DNA from: Ruminococcus sp.
GTDB lineage: Bacteria; Bacillota; Clostridia; Oscillospirales; Ruminococcaceae
Assembly (NCBI GenBank): GCA_017960805.1
Contig: JAGCYM010000111.1
Span: 1 to 64,000, forward strand
Direction of reading: 5' to 3'
Length of the DNA stretch: 64,000 nt
This document shows positions 26,484-36,036 of the stretch, piece by piece. The position numbers and the translations under genes were made by a program. How positions within the stretch are numbered: position 1 is the first letter of the stretch; every line of letters starts with the position of its first letter. The notes under the pieces are model-generated. The model saw nothing but the letters and a program-made list of their open reading frames with translations, ran no database searches and had not been told where the DNA came from.

Positions 26484-28494
26484 AGTAACGGTCGCTAAAT
26501 CAGCTGGATTCTGTTTTGGCGTGGACAGAGCCGTTAAAATGGTTTATACCGAACTTGAGAAGAATTCAAAGGTTGCGACTTTAGGGCCTATAATTCATAA
26601 TCAGGATGTTGTTGATGATATGAAGTCACGAGGAGCAAGAGTTGTCGATTCAGTGGATGATCTTCAGCCGGATGAGACTGTTGTGATTCGCTCACACGGC
26701 GTTGGCAGAGATGTCTATGAACAGATCGAAGCAAAGGGAAATCATATGCTTGACGCGACTTGTCCTTTTGTTTCTAAGATACATCGAATAGTTGCCGAAA
26801 AGACAAAGGAAGGCTACCTTGTTCTTATTGCCGGAGATGTGAATCATCCCGAGATACAGGGGATAATTGGACATTGTGACCAAAATTATTACGTGTTCAA
26901 GGATAACTTTGAGCTAAAACACCTTTTTGAAAAAAATGATAATTTTTTGGGAAAAAAGCTTGCATTTGTTGCGCAAACAACGTATAATATAGTAGTATGG
27001 GAAGAGTGTTTAAAGGTGATCCCCAAGAACGATCCTGATATTGTTATATTCGATACTATTTGCAATGCGACTGATACTAGACAGTCAGATGCAGCAGAGC
27101 TTGCTAAGAATTCCGACATTATGATTGTTGTTGGAGGCAGGCACAGTTCAAATACGGTTAAGCTGTATGAAGTTTGCAGCAGGTACTGTAAAACGTATCA
27201 CATAGAAAATTCGGACGAGCTTTCATCTTTGAAGCTGCCCTGTGCGGGTAGGATAGGCATAACAGCCGGCGCTTCCACACCTGCATATATAATCAAGGAG
27301 GTACAAACCACTATGACAGAGAATGTAAATCTCACAGCAAACTCGGATGAGGAGATCGATTTCGCAGAAGCTCTCGATCAGTCATTCAAAAAAATACATA
27401 CAGGAGAGAAAGTTAAGGGTATCGTTGTAGGTATCGATAATGCAGAGATCACAGTTGATCTTGGCACTAAGCATACAGGCTACGTTAAGCTTGAGGATCT
27501 CACAGATGATCCTTCCAAGAAGCCCGAGGACATCGTTTCAATCGGAGACGAGATAGACCTCATCGTTGTTAAGGTTAATGATGCTGATGGTACAGCTGCT
27601 CTTTCTAAGAGAAAGGTTGACGAGCAGGCTGGTTATGATACTATTGTTAAAGCAAAGGAAGAAGGCGCAGTTCTTGAGGGTACAGTTACTCGTATCGTAA
27701 ATAAGGGCGTTATCGTTAACTACCTTGGAGTTAGAGTTTTCATTCCTGCTTCACAGACAGGTCTTGCAAGAGGTACTGACCTTGAGCAGCTCAACAAGCA
27801 GAAGGTTCAGTTCAAGATCAAGGAAGTTGAAGAAGGCGGAAAGAGAAGAGCTGTTGGTTCAATCAAGGATGTCGACAGTGCTAAGAAGGAAGAGGCAAAG
27901 GCTAAGTTCTGGGAGGCTGCTGAAGTTGGCCAGACATTCACAGGCAAGGTTAAGTCTCTCACAAGCTTCGGTGCATTCGTTGATCTTGGCGGTATCGATG
28001 GTATGGTACATATTTCTGAGCTTTCTTGGAAGCGCATCAAGCATCCAAGTGAAGTTGTAAACGTTGGTGATACTATCGAGGTTTACATAAAGGATCTTAA
28101 TCGTGAGGAAAACAGAATTTCTCTCGGCTTCAAGAAGGCTGAGGACAATCCTTGGGAAGTATTCCTTTCACAGTATAATGTTGGTGATGTAGTTAAGGCT
28201 ACTATAGTTTCTATCACAAGCTTTGGTGCATTCGCTCAGATTATTGATGGTGTTGATGGACTTATCCACATCTCTCAGATAGCTGACAAAAAGGTTGAGA
28301 ACGTCAAGGACATCCTTTCAGTTGGTGATGTTGTTGATGTTAAGATCATTGATATTGATACAGAGTCTAAGAGAATCAGCATTTCAATTCGTGCTCTTCT
28401 TGAGGACAATGCTGAGGACGCAGCTGACACAGAAGCTGAGACAGAGGTTGAGGCAGAGGCTGAGGAAGCTCCTGCTGAAGACAGCGCTGAGTAA
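26476..28494 (+). CDS. ispH: IspH-ribosomal protein S1 fusion
   Basis: A bifunctional 672-residue protein known from clostridia. Residues 1-~278 are 4-hydroxy-3-methylbut-2-enyl diphosphate reductase, the last MEP-pathway step; the three cluster cysteines are at 13 (GFCFG), 96 (DATCP) and 196 (TICNATD). Residues ~310-640 hold four S1 RNA-binding domains, and an Ala/Glu-rich tail follows. The IspH part ends at GASTPAYIIKEV, where unfused IspH would end. At this junction lies a strong internal ribosome-binding site and in-frame ATG. The codon bias changes to a highly-expressed type in the S1 half (impression). Confidence 0.95.
   Translation: MREVTVAKSAGFCFGVDRAVKMVYTELEKNSKVATLGPIIHNQDVVDDMKSRGARVVDSVDDLQPDETVVIRSHGVGRDVYEQIEAKGNHMLDATCPFVSKIHRIVAEKTKEGYLVLIAGDVNHPEIQGIIGHCDQNYYVFKDNFELKHLFEKNDNFLGKKLAFVAQTTYNIVVWEECLKVIPKNDPDIVIFDTICNATDTRQSDAAELAKNSDIMIVVGGRHSSNTVKLYEVCSRYCKTYHIENSDELSSLKLPCAGRIGITAGASTPAYIIKEVQTTMTENVNLTANSDEEIDFAEALDQSFKKIHTGEKVKGIVVGIDNAEITVDLGTKHTGYVKLEDLTDDPSKKPEDIVSIGDEIDLIVVKVNDADGTAALSKRKVDEQAGYDTIVKAKEEGAVLEGTVTRIVNKGVIVNYLGVRVFIPASQTGLARGTDLEQLNKQKVQFKIKEVEEGGKRRAVGSIKDVDSAKKEEAKAKFWEAAEVGQTFTGKVKSLTSFGAFVDLGGIDGMVHISELSWKRIKHPSEVVNVGDTIEVYIKDLNREENRISLGFKKAEDNPWEVFLSQYNVGDVVKATIVSITSFGAFAQIIDGVDGLIHISQIADKKVENVKDILSVGDVVDVKIIDIDTESKRISISIRALLEDNAEDAADTEAETEVEAEAEEAPAEDSAE
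27295..27315 (+). promoter_or_regulatory. Internal ribosome-binding site and start for free S1
   Basis: AAGGAGG at 27295-27301, then an in-frame ATG at 27313 (codon 280 of the fusion) after 11 bases. Translation from here would give a 393-residue S1-like protein starting MTENVNLTAN. Confidence 0.6.
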
Positions 28495-28511
28495 TTAATC
28501 GGCAATTTTTT

Positions 28512-28540
28512 AGGCTGTACCTAATAGGTGCAGCCTTTAA
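28512..28540 (+). terminator. Terminator after ispH-S1
   Basis: AGGCTG (28512-28517) pairs with CAGCCT (28531-28536), with an inner ACCT/AGGT pairing. A short T/A-rich stretch follows. Confidence 0.7.
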
Positions 28541-28565
28541 TTGTATTGTTAAGGAAGTGAAATGA

Positions 28566-29798
28566 ATGGACAACAAGTTTTGCGTTGAATGTGGTGCACG
28601 AATAAGTCTTGATGCTAGATTCTGCCGGGCGTGTGGAAGAAGACAGCCTGATGTAGTTATACCTCCCGCTCTTTTGAACGGCGAAAAAACAAGAGTACCT
28701 GATGATGCGAAGATAAGTCAGAAAACTACGGTTGATTCTGAAACTGTTTCAGAGAAATCTGTTACTTCTGATGTCTTGGCAGCAACTGATGATGTAGCTT
28801 CTTTTCCGGATGAAGTTAATAATGATATAAAAGAAGATACTAAGGAGACAACAGAAAAAATAATAGTTGATGCTACAGAACCCTTGACAGAGGATATAAA
28901 ACAATCAGTTCCTATACCTGAACAGCGGACCAATGCTGAAGAAATTCGCAAACCAGATCCCAGACCTGTACCAGATTATAGAAGCTACCTTAATAATGGT
29001 AAACCAGAAATACAGAAGGTAGAAGAGATACCTGAGCCGGAAAAACAGGGAGGCATTCATCCGGGATATATTCTTCTTATTGGATGTTCCCTTTTTGTTG
29101 TTGCACTTCTTGTGTGGGCGATTTTTATTACTAATAAGATTAGTATGACTCACCAGTCAAAAGATAAATCTTCAACAAGCATTTCTATAGTCAAGCCTAC
29201 TGAACCTCCGGTTTCAAATTCGCACAAGAGTAATAATTCTTCCACTACAGGCGGAAGCGTATATAGTGGAGTCGGTGGCCAAACTGATGCGTATGTTGAT
29301 GATGGTGACTATACAGTAGGTAAGGGGATAGATCCGGGAACTTATATCTTTATTGCAGAGGATTTGAGCTTTCTGGCAGATGAAGATTCGGATCCTGATT
29401 ATAATAGTTTCTATGCCGGAGTTTTCAAGGATGCCAACCATGAAAAAGGAATTCATTCAGGTTGGTATCAGACTTCAACGTATATGAAACTTGAAGAAGG
29501 ACAGTATTTGCACTTCTCATGGGCTAAGGCATATCCTGCTGAAGAATTCAAAGGTGAAAACGATCCGTTTATGCATCCCGGAATGTTCCTTGTGGGAAAG
29601 GATCTGAAACCAGGAACATATAGCATCGAAGCACTTACAGATCAGGGTTATGAGAACTATACGATTTATGAGAGCATTGAAGATGTCATGGAAGATGATG
29701 GTTTCACTAACAGAATTTACGATTTTGATACTGATGATAAGATAACACTTGAGAAGGGACAGTATATTCAGCTTGAGTGGTGCAGACTGAAACATTAA
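28566..29798 (+). CDS. Zinc-ribbon, single-pass membrane protein with two extracytoplasmic repeats
   Basis: A 410-residue protein. The N terminus is a zinc ribbon (CVECG and CRACG, residues 6-26). A long acidic, probably disordered stretch (~30-170) follows, then one membrane helix (~177-200). A Ser/Thr-rich spacer and two similar ~75-residue units come last, each beginning with a VGKxxxPGTY motif and ending with an EGQYxxxxW motif. The ribbon would be cytoplasmic and the repeats outside. I do not recognise the repeat fold by name. It follows ispH-S1 with a terminator between, and is closed by its own terminator. Confidence 0.82.
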   Translation: MDNKFCVECGARISLDARFCRACGRRQPDVVIPPALLNGEKTRVPDDAKISQKTTVDSETVSEKSVTSDVLAATDDVASFPDEVNNDIKEDTKETTEKIIVDATEPLTEDIKQSVPIPEQRTNAEEIRKPDPRPVPDYRSYLNNGKPEIQKVEEIPEPEKQGGIHPGYILLIGCSLFVVALLVWAIFITNKISMTHQSKDKSSTSISIVKPTEPPVSNSHKSNNSSTTGGSVYSGVGGQTDAYVDDGDYTVGKGIDPGTYIFIAEDLSFLADEDSDPDYNSFYAGVFKDANHEKGIHSGWYQTSTYMKLEEGQYLHFSWAKAYPAEEFKGENDPFMHPGMFLVGKDLKPGTYSIEALTDQGYENYTIYESIEDVMEDDGFTNRIYDFDTDDKITLEKGQYIQLEWCRLKH

Positions 29799-29810
29799 GA
29801 AATAATTCAA

Positions 29811-29862
29811 ATGTCTGATGGTATTCTCTATTATTCCGGAGCGTATCATCGGACATTTTTTT
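29811..29862 (+). terminator. Terminator before the second GH9 gene
   Basis: ATGTCTGATG (29811-29820) pairs with CATCGGACAT (29847-29856) with one G-U pair; a T run follows. Confidence 0.85.
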
Positions 29863-29863
29863 C

Positions 29864-29892
29864 TTGACAAATCAAAGCTAATATTGTATAGT
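29864..29892 (+). promoter_or_regulatory. Promoter of the GH9-CBM3-dockerin gene
   Basis: TTGACA (29864-29869) and TATAGT (29887-29892) with a 17-base spacer, directly after the preceding terminator. The leader has a small stem (TGCGA / TCGCA). Confidence 0.88.
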
Positions 29893-29946
29893 AAAAATGT
29901 ATAGGTGCGATTGCTTTCGCATCAAAAAACAGAGAGGGGTAATCTA

Positions 29947-32433
29947 ATGAAATTCAAAAAGATTGTGTCTGTGGTTTCTGCTATGGCAATGTCGGCTACA
30001 ATGCTGACTTCTGCTCCTATAGTTGATGCTGCAGACAGTAACTACAACTACGCTGAAGCCTTGCAGAAGTCTATGTTCTTCTATGAGGTACAGCAGTCCG
30101 GTTCGCTTCCGGACTGGAACAGTGTTCCGTGGAGAGAAGACTCTATGGTCGATGAGGACGGTAAAGACACTGATAAGGTTCCTGGTGGATGGTATGATGC
30201 TGGTGACCATTACAAATTTACATTGACAAATGCTTATTCAGCATCGATGCTTGCATGGGGTTACATCGAATACAAAGATGCTGTTGACAAAGCTGGCCTT
30301 GGCGAAGTTTATAAGAACAATCTTAAGTGGGGACTTGATTATGTTCTCAATTGTGATGTCGGCGGAGGAAAGATGATAGGTACCATCGGCGATAATGACG
30401 ACCACGTTGTATGGTGCAGCGCAGAGGTATATCTTAGAAAGCATCATCTCAAAACAGGCGACTGGGAACGTCCGTATGATACTATATCCGATTCAAGCTG
30501 TCTTGCACTTTCTGCAGCGGCACTTGCAGAAGGTTACATGATATTCAAGGATGAGAATTATCTTAAGCATGCTAAGAGTCTTTTTGCATCAGCTGATGCA
30601 ACCAGAAGCAATGAGAGTCAGGGAGCACAAAAGTCGTTCTATCCTACAACTTCATGGGTAGATGACTGTATGTATGCTGCATGTTGGCTTTACAAGGCAA
30701 CTGGTGATGAGAGCTACCTCGAAAAAGTAAAGAAGGATTATATTCCTGAATTCCCACTAGAGAATCAGTCAACTGACAGAAAATATACATGGGGTCTCTG
30801 CTGGGATGATACTTCTCAGGCAGCAGCATTCCTGTATGCACAGATTACTGGTGAAAAAGAATGGATTGATCATGTATCTCACCATCTTGATTACTGGGGA
30901 CCTGATGGATACGGCGGAAAGAAAATAAACTATACTCCTGATGGCCTTGCATGGCTCTTCAACTGGGGATGTCTCCGTCATGCCACAACAACTGCATGGC
31001 TTGCAGAACTCGCAAGCGATACAATCTTCAAGGATGATGCCACACTTTCTGCTAAGTATAAGAAGTGGGCAGAAGGACAGATGAACTACTGCTTCGGAGA
31101 CAATAAGCAGAAACTCAGTTATGTTCTTGGTATGGGTGACAAGAATCCGACTGCTGTTCACCACAGAACTGCTTCCGGTATTCATGATGACCACTGGAAT
31201 AATCTTGGCCAGGCTTCCGGCGGAGATGAAGGATGGCAGACAGAGTACGCACATACTCTTTATGGTGCGCTTATCGGTGGTCCTGACCAGAGCGGTAACT
31301 ATGATATGACAAAGATCGGTGTTAGTGACTATCAGTATTCTGAGGTTGCTATCGACTACAATGCTGGTTACACAGCTTGTCTTTGTGCTTTGATTAACGA
31401 TCACGGCGGAACACCTCTTTCCAATTTCCCTCCTCAGGAAGAACCTAAGTGGGCAGAATGGGAAGTTGCTGCAGTAATTAATGGTACTGAGGGCAAGAGC
31501 TATACCGAGATAAAATCATGGACTATGAACCATACAGCATGGCCGGCAAGAGTTGCAAAGGATATAGAGTTCAGATATTATTTTGATGTATCTGAAATCG
31601 TTGATTTTGGTCTCTCGGTAGATGATATCAAGGTAGAAGGTAAATCTCAGCAGTATGCTTCGGGTCAGGGATCTGCAACAGTATCTGGTCCGTATAAGTA
31701 TGAGGGAGATGCTTCAGGTAACACATACTATGCACTAATTAAGTTCGATGATGGTCGTGCTATCATGCCGACAGGACAGTCTGAACACCGTGATGAAGTA
31801 CAGTTCCGTATTTCAATTCCTGATGCTGTTGATGGAAAGTCCACAGCTGGTGCATGGGATGCAACTAATGACTGGTCATATCAGGGAGGCCTTGCAAAGG
31901 CAACTGATCTTAAGAAGTCAGATTCCTTGAATGATCATATTACAATGTATGTAAGCGGTGTTCATGTTTGGGGTACAGAACCTGACGGAACAGTTCCGAC
32001 AAAATCGGATTATGTTCCAACAAGATCTGGTATAAGTGGCAGCGGTACAGTTACTCCGACATCTACTACCTCAACTACTGTGACAACAACTACAACTACT
32101 ACTACAGTGACAACTACTTCTTCAACCACTTCAGAAACAACAACCACTTCCTTTCGTCCCTCAGACACAACAACAACGACTACCACTTCTTCTAATAGTA
32201 CTGAGTCCGGCAACAGCGATAATGTACTATATGGTGACGCAAATGTAGACGGAAAGGTAACAGTTGCTGATGCAGTTGCAATACTTCAGTCCATTGCTAA
32301 CAAGGACAAGTATGAACTCAAGGCTAAAGGAAAAATCAATGGTGACGTTGATGGAGAATCAGGTATAACAGCTAACGATGCGCTTGTTATTTTAAAGAAA
32401 GATGCAGGCGAAATTGACAAGCTTCCACTCTGA
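29947..32433 (+). CDS. GH9 endoglucanase with CBM3c-like module and dockerin
   Basis: Secreted cellulase of 828 residues. Signal peptide (~1-29); GH9 catalytic module (~33-490) with intact DAGDH (Asp84 and Asp87) and acid Glu in SEVAIDYNAGY; CBM3 module (~505-680) of the type fused directly behind GH9 in processive endoglucanases (WTMNHTAWPARV, NDWSYQG, VWGTEP); Thr-rich linker (~695-750); C-terminal dockerin (GDANVDGKVTVADAVAIL and a second loop DVDGESGITANDAL). The start at 29947 is chosen for GAGAGGGG just upstream; the frame continues open to 29905 without a site. Expected to cut cellulose and dock onto a scaffoldin. Confidence 0.95.
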   Translation: MKFKKIVSVVSAMAMSATMLTSAPIVDAADSNYNYAEALQKSMFFYEVQQSGSLPDWNSVPWREDSMVDEDGKDTDKVPGGWYDAGDHYKFTLTNAYSASMLAWGYIEYKDAVDKAGLGEVYKNNLKWGLDYVLNCDVGGGKMIGTIGDNDDHVVWCSAEVYLRKHHLKTGDWERPYDTISDSSCLALSAAALAEGYMIFKDENYLKHAKSLFASADATRSNESQGAQKSFYPTTSWVDDCMYAACWLYKATGDESYLEKVKKDYIPEFPLENQSTDRKYTWGLCWDDTSQAAAFLYAQITGEKEWIDHVSHHLDYWGPDGYGGKKINYTPDGLAWLFNWGCLRHATTTAWLAELASDTIFKDDATLSAKYKKWAEGQMNYCFGDNKQKLSYVLGMGDKNPTAVHHRTASGIHDDHWNNLGQASGGDEGWQTEYAHTLYGALIGGPDQSGNYDMTKIGVSDYQYSEVAIDYNAGYTACLCALINDHGGTPLSNFPPQEEPKWAEWEVAAVINGTEGKSYTEIKSWTMNHTAWPARVAKDIEFRYYFDVSEIVDFGLSVDDIKVEGKSQQYASGQGSATVSGPYKYEGDASGNTYYALIKFDDGRAIMPTGQSEHRDEVQFRISIPDAVDGKSTAGAWDATNDWSYQGGLAKATDLKKSDSLNDHITMYVSGVHVWGTEPDGTVPTKSDYVPTRSGISGSGTVTPTSTTSTTVTTTTTTTTVTTTSSTTSETTTTSFRPSDTTTTTTTSSNSTESGNSDNVLYGDANVDGKVTVADAVAILQSIANKDKYELKAKGKINGDVDGESGITANDALVILKKDAGEIDKLPL

Positions 32434-32456
32434 TAAAAATTAATTCATAATTCATT

Positions 32457-32490
32457 CATAAAGGGGGATTCGTCTCCCTTTATGTTTTTT
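32457..32490 (+). terminator. Terminator with a TTCG loop
   Basis: A 12-bp stem (32457-32468 with 32473-32484, one G-U pair) closed by a TTCG tetraloop, followed by TTTTTT. It ends the GH9-CBM3-dockerin transcript. Confidence 0.93.
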
Positions 32491-32560
32491 ATGTCTACTG
32501 GCAAAGTGTACAAATTATTGCGCAAGGCATTATGGAAATACACGAAATTACGGAAAGCTA

Positions 32561-32589
32561 TTTACTTTTATTTTAGGATATAATATAAT
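32561..32589 (+). promoter_or_regulatory. Likely promoter of the third GH9 gene
   Basis: TTTACT (32561-32566) and TATAAT (32584-32589) with a 17-base spacer; an overlapping second TATAAT lies at 32579-32584. Confidence 0.6.
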
Positions 32590-32595
32590 ATGAAT

Positions 32596-32730
32596 GATGG
32601 ATCAGTGCAGCAATTTATCCGCGTAGGGATTGGATCTGTCGCAGTTTTCATACGATATAACCGCAATACATGCACTGGTATTGCGTTATAAACATTATAT
32701 TTTTTATTTTATCAGGGAGGGTATAAAAAA
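32596..32730 (+). promoter_or_regulatory. Structured leader of the third GH9 gene
   Basis: A ~130-base leader with a perfect 8-bp hairpin (CGCAATAC at 32662-32669 with 32678-32685) and a smaller ATCC/GGAT hairpin upstream. It ends in GGGAGGG before the ATG. A T-rich stretch lies ~12 bases after the main stem. It may stabilise the mRNA or regulate it. Confidence 0.4.
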
Positions 32731-35700
32731 ATGCACAAGAAACTTACAAAAGCTCTCACAGGTAGTATTATGGCAGCAGCTATGGCAGCTACTTCCGTAG
32801 CTGGCGTTATGGCTCCTATGAGTGCAAATGCAGGTCAGCTTCTCGGTGCGACTGACTTCGAAGACGGCGTTGGTCTTCCTTGGCACACCTGTGAAACAAA
32901 CCCTGCAAAGCAGAAGTTTGACATTGTTGATGGTGCTTATACAGTAACTATCAAGAACAACATGGGCGGTAACGGAAGATGGGATCTTCAGCTCCGTCAC
33001 AGAGGCCTCACAATTAAAAGCGGCCATAAGTATCACATCCATGCAGAGATTACTCCTTCTGCAGATGGTGAGATTTACTCCAAGATCGGTAACTATGCTG
33101 GTACAGCAGAGTATTGGAACGACACAGGTAATGGTAACTGGCAGGTTAGTAAGGTAACTAAGGGCCAGACATTTGAGATCGATTGCGATTTCACAGCTGG
33201 TTCAGGTCCTTCTCCTATTGAAGACGGCCCTGCAGAGTGGGCTTTCCACTATGCATGCCACGCTGGTACAGATGGTGCTGCTCTCTACGGCGGTACTGAT
33301 AAGGGTATGCCTAACGACTCTACACTTACATTCGATAACATGTCTCTCGAAGATCTTTCAGGCAGTGATGGTGACTTCGATCCTTCAAATGAGTTCGGCG
33401 TTATTAGACCTAAGACAAACGTTCGTCTTAACCAGGTAGGTTACTACCAGGGCCTCAGAAAGAGAGCATCATATACTTCAGACGCTTCAGAGCCTCTTGA
33501 GTTCGATGTTTATAATTCTTCGGGCACTTCTGTATACACAGGTAAGTCCACAATTATTAAGGACGATTACGATTCTGGTACACCTAAGACTACTACAGCT
33601 AAGACTGATGGTGGTGTTTCAACTCAGAAGTACAAGGATTCTGGTGAGTATGTTCACATCCTTGACTTCACAGAGCTTCAGACAGGCGGTACTGGTTACT
33701 ATATCATTGTTAAGGATAAGACAGGTATTTCTGGTACACAGTCTGGTATCAAGAAGAACGCTTATGATACAACTATTTCCGGTGACAAGGTAATGTGGAC
33801 TAACTGGAAGACAGGTAAGGAATATCAGATGAATAGGTCACATCCATTTGCTATTTCTGATACTCTTTATGATGGACTTCTTCGTGATTCAATGAGCTAC
33901 TTCTATCAGAACCGTTCAGGTATCCCGATAGAGGCTGAGTACATTAAGAACGGCGATGCTGCTTCACTTTCTCACTCACAGTACGGCCACAGCCCTGATA
34001 CAGCTTATGTTCAGTCCAAGTGGATCAAGTCTTACTCTGGTAAGTTTGATGGTGATGAGGATTATCAGATCACTGCTACAGGCGGTTGGTATGACGCTGG
34101 TGACCACGGTAAATACGTTGTTAACGGTGGTGTATCTATCTGGACACTCCAGAATATGTATGAAATGTCCAAGAACCTTGGTAAGGAAGATAAGTGGGCT
34201 GATGGTAAGTCAATGCTCATTCCTCAGACAGGTTCTGCTAAGGGATCTCCTGATGCTCTCGACGAGGCAAGAGTTGAGCTCGAGTGGTTCTTTGATATGA
34301 TGGTTGATTCTAAGGATCCTTACTTCGGCAAGGATGCTGGTCTTGTATATCACAAGCTTCACGACCATAAGTGGACAGGTCTTGCTATCCACGCTTGGAA
34401 GTACGAAGGATTTGAGGATATGACTCGTATCGTTAAGCCACCTACGTATGCAGCTACATTCAACATGGTTGCTTGTGCTGCTCAGGCTGCACGTCTCTGG
34501 GAAGGCATTGACGATGATTTCGCTGCAACATGCCTCAAGAACGCTAAGACAGGTCTTGCTGCTGCTGAAAAGCTCAAGGATAACTGGTACAACAAGAACG
34601 GTACTTCTGCTCAGCAGGATGACGTTAAGGGTACAAATGCTAAGAAGGGTGATGTTTACTTCGCTCCTCTTGATCAGGCTATCGGCGGTGGTCCTTACGG
34701 TGATACATACGTAACTGATGACTACTACTGGGCACTTTGTGAGCTCTTCGCTACAACTGGCGATGAAGAGTACTACACAAAGCTCATGGATTACAAGAAC
34801 TCAAACGACTCAACAGGTGCTGATAAGGCTCTCAGCCTTACATCTAACCTTGGTGGTGGTGAGAACAAGGGCTCATTCAGCTCATTCAACTGGGGCTGTA
34901 CATCAGGTCTTGGTACTCTGTCACTTTACCTCAACAGCGATAAGCTCAGCGATGCTGATGCTAAGACTGTTAAGGATTCCATCATAAAGGCTGCTGATAA
35001 CTACATTGAGCAGGAAGACAAGTCTGGTATGGGTATCCCATATGTTGGCTCAACTTTCACTGATGAGATCAATATCGGTCTTGATGATAAAGGTAATCCG
35101 ATCGAGGTTTCCGGTTATGAGTGGGGTTCAAACTCATTCGTTGCTAACAATGCTATCGTAATGGCATATGCTTACGACGCTACTAAGACTCCTAAGTACC
35201 TCAGCGGTGCAACAACTGCTATGGACTACATCTTCGGACGTAATGGTAACGACTTCTCATACGTATCTGGTTATGGTGATGTAGAGTCTGGTTCTACACT
35301 CCAGTGGCCTCACCACAGACTCTGGGCTAACGGCGTTGATCCTGACTTCCCGAAGGCTCCTGCAGGCGTTATGTCAGGTGGTCCTGGTGCAGGTATGCAG
35401 GATCCATACGTAGGCGGTCTTGGCTTCAAGAGAGGAACTCTCGCAAGCCAGAAGTGCTATGTTGACTCTGCTGAAGCTTGGTCTGTAAATGAGATCACAA
35501 TCAACTGGAACGCTCCTCTTGCTTGGATGGCATCCTACCTTGAGGATGTTGCTCCTGGCGTTAAGGAAGGTGATCCAGTTGGACCTGGAACACAGACAAC
35601 ACCTGGTACAACAACAACTAAGGCTAATACAACAACTTCAGGCGCTACAGGTGACACTCTCTATGGCGATGCTAACGTAGATGGTAAGGTTACAGTTGCT

Positions 35701-35898
35701 GATGCAACAGCTATCCTCCAGTCTATCGCTAATAGCGATAAGTACGCACTTAAGGCACAGGGTAAGATTAACGCTGACGTTGTAGATGGCGACGGTGTTA
35801 CTTCTAAGGATGCTCTTGCTATCCAGATGATGGATGCTCAGCTTATCAAGCAGGCTGATTTCCCAACAACATCTGCTAAGCTCGACGCTCTTAAGTAA
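32731..35898 (+). CDS. CBM-Ig-GH9-dockerin cellulase
   Basis: Secreted cellulase of 1055 residues, the intact paralogue of the protein at 2-3169. Signal peptide (~1-33); CBM4-like module (~36-208); CelD_N Ig-like domain (~225-330); GH9 module (~350-955) with DAGDH (Asp455 and Asp458), PHHR motif and acid Glu921 (VNEITIN); Thr-rich linker; dockerin with GDANVDGKVTVADATAIL and an atypical, shortened second loop (VDGDGVTSKDAL). The codon choice (AAC, GTT, GGT, AAG) is like that of the ribosomal genes nearby, suggesting high expression. GGGAGGG precedes the ATG; it has its own promoter and terminator. Confidence 0.96.
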   Translation: MHKKLTKALTGSIMAAAMAATSVAGVMAPMSANAGQLLGATDFEDGVGLPWHTCETNPAKQKFDIVDGAYTVTIKNNMGGNGRWDLQLRHRGLTIKSGHKYHIHAEITPSADGEIYSKIGNYAGTAEYWNDTGNGNWQVSKVTKGQTFEIDCDFTAGSGPSPIEDGPAEWAFHYACHAGTDGAALYGGTDKGMPNDSTLTFDNMSLEDLSGSDGDFDPSNEFGVIRPKTNVRLNQVGYYQGLRKRASYTSDASEPLEFDVYNSSGTSVYTGKSTIIKDDYDSGTPKTTTAKTDGGVSTQKYKDSGEYVHILDFTELQTGGTGYYIIVKDKTGISGTQSGIKKNAYDTTISGDKVMWTNWKTGKEYQMNRSHPFAISDTLYDGLLRDSMSYFYQNRSGIPIEAEYIKNGDAASLSHSQYGHSPDTAYVQSKWIKSYSGKFDGDEDYQITATGGWYDAGDHGKYVVNGGVSIWTLQNMYEMSKNLGKEDKWADGKSMLIPQTGSAKGSPDALDEARVELEWFFDMMVDSKDPYFGKDAGLVYHKLHDHKWTGLAIHAWKYEGFEDMTRIVKPPTYAATFNMVACAAQAARLWEGIDDDFAATCLKNAKTGLAAAEKLKDNWYNKNGTSAQQDDVKGTNAKKGDVYFAPLDQAIGGGPYGDTYVTDDYYWALCELFATTGDEEYYTKLMDYKNSNDSTGADKALSLTSNLGGGENKGSFSSFNWGCTSGLGTLSLYLNSDKLSDADAKTVKDSIIKAADNYIEQEDKSGMGIPYVGSTFTDEINIGLDDKGNPIEVSGYEWGSNSFVANNAIVMAYAYDATKTPKYLSGATTAMDYIFGRNGNDFSYVSGYGDVESGSTLQWPHHRLWANGVDPDFPKAPAGVMSGGPGAGMQDPYVGGLGFKRGTLASQKCYVDSAEAWSVNEITINWNAPLAWMASYLEDVAPGVKEGDPVGPGTQTTPGTTTTKANTTTSGATGDTLYGDANVDGKVTVADATAILQSIANSDKYALKAQGKINADVVDGDGVTSKDALAIQMMDAQLIKQADFPTTSAKLDALK

Positions 35899-35914
35899 TA
35901 GCTTAAAACTAATG

Positions 35915-35946
35915 AAAGGACGCTCAGAAATGAGCGCCCTTTTTTT
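35915..35946 (+). terminator. Terminator after the third GH9 gene
   Basis: AAGG-CGCTC pairs with GAGCG-CCTT around a 6-base loop, with one A-C mismatch, followed by seven T. Confidence 0.88.
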
Positions 35947-35981
35947 AATGTTTTTGATATCATATTTCGAATTCATGAAAC

Positions 35982-36011
35982 TTGACTTTTAGTAGTGTGG
36001 GATGATATAAT
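35982..36011 (+). promoter_or_regulatory. Promoter of the YhfC-type gene
   Basis: TTGACT (35982-35987) and TATAAT (36006-36011) with an 18-base spacer. Confidence 0.82.
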
Positions 36012-36036
36012 TAAAATATCAATATTGGAGGGGATT

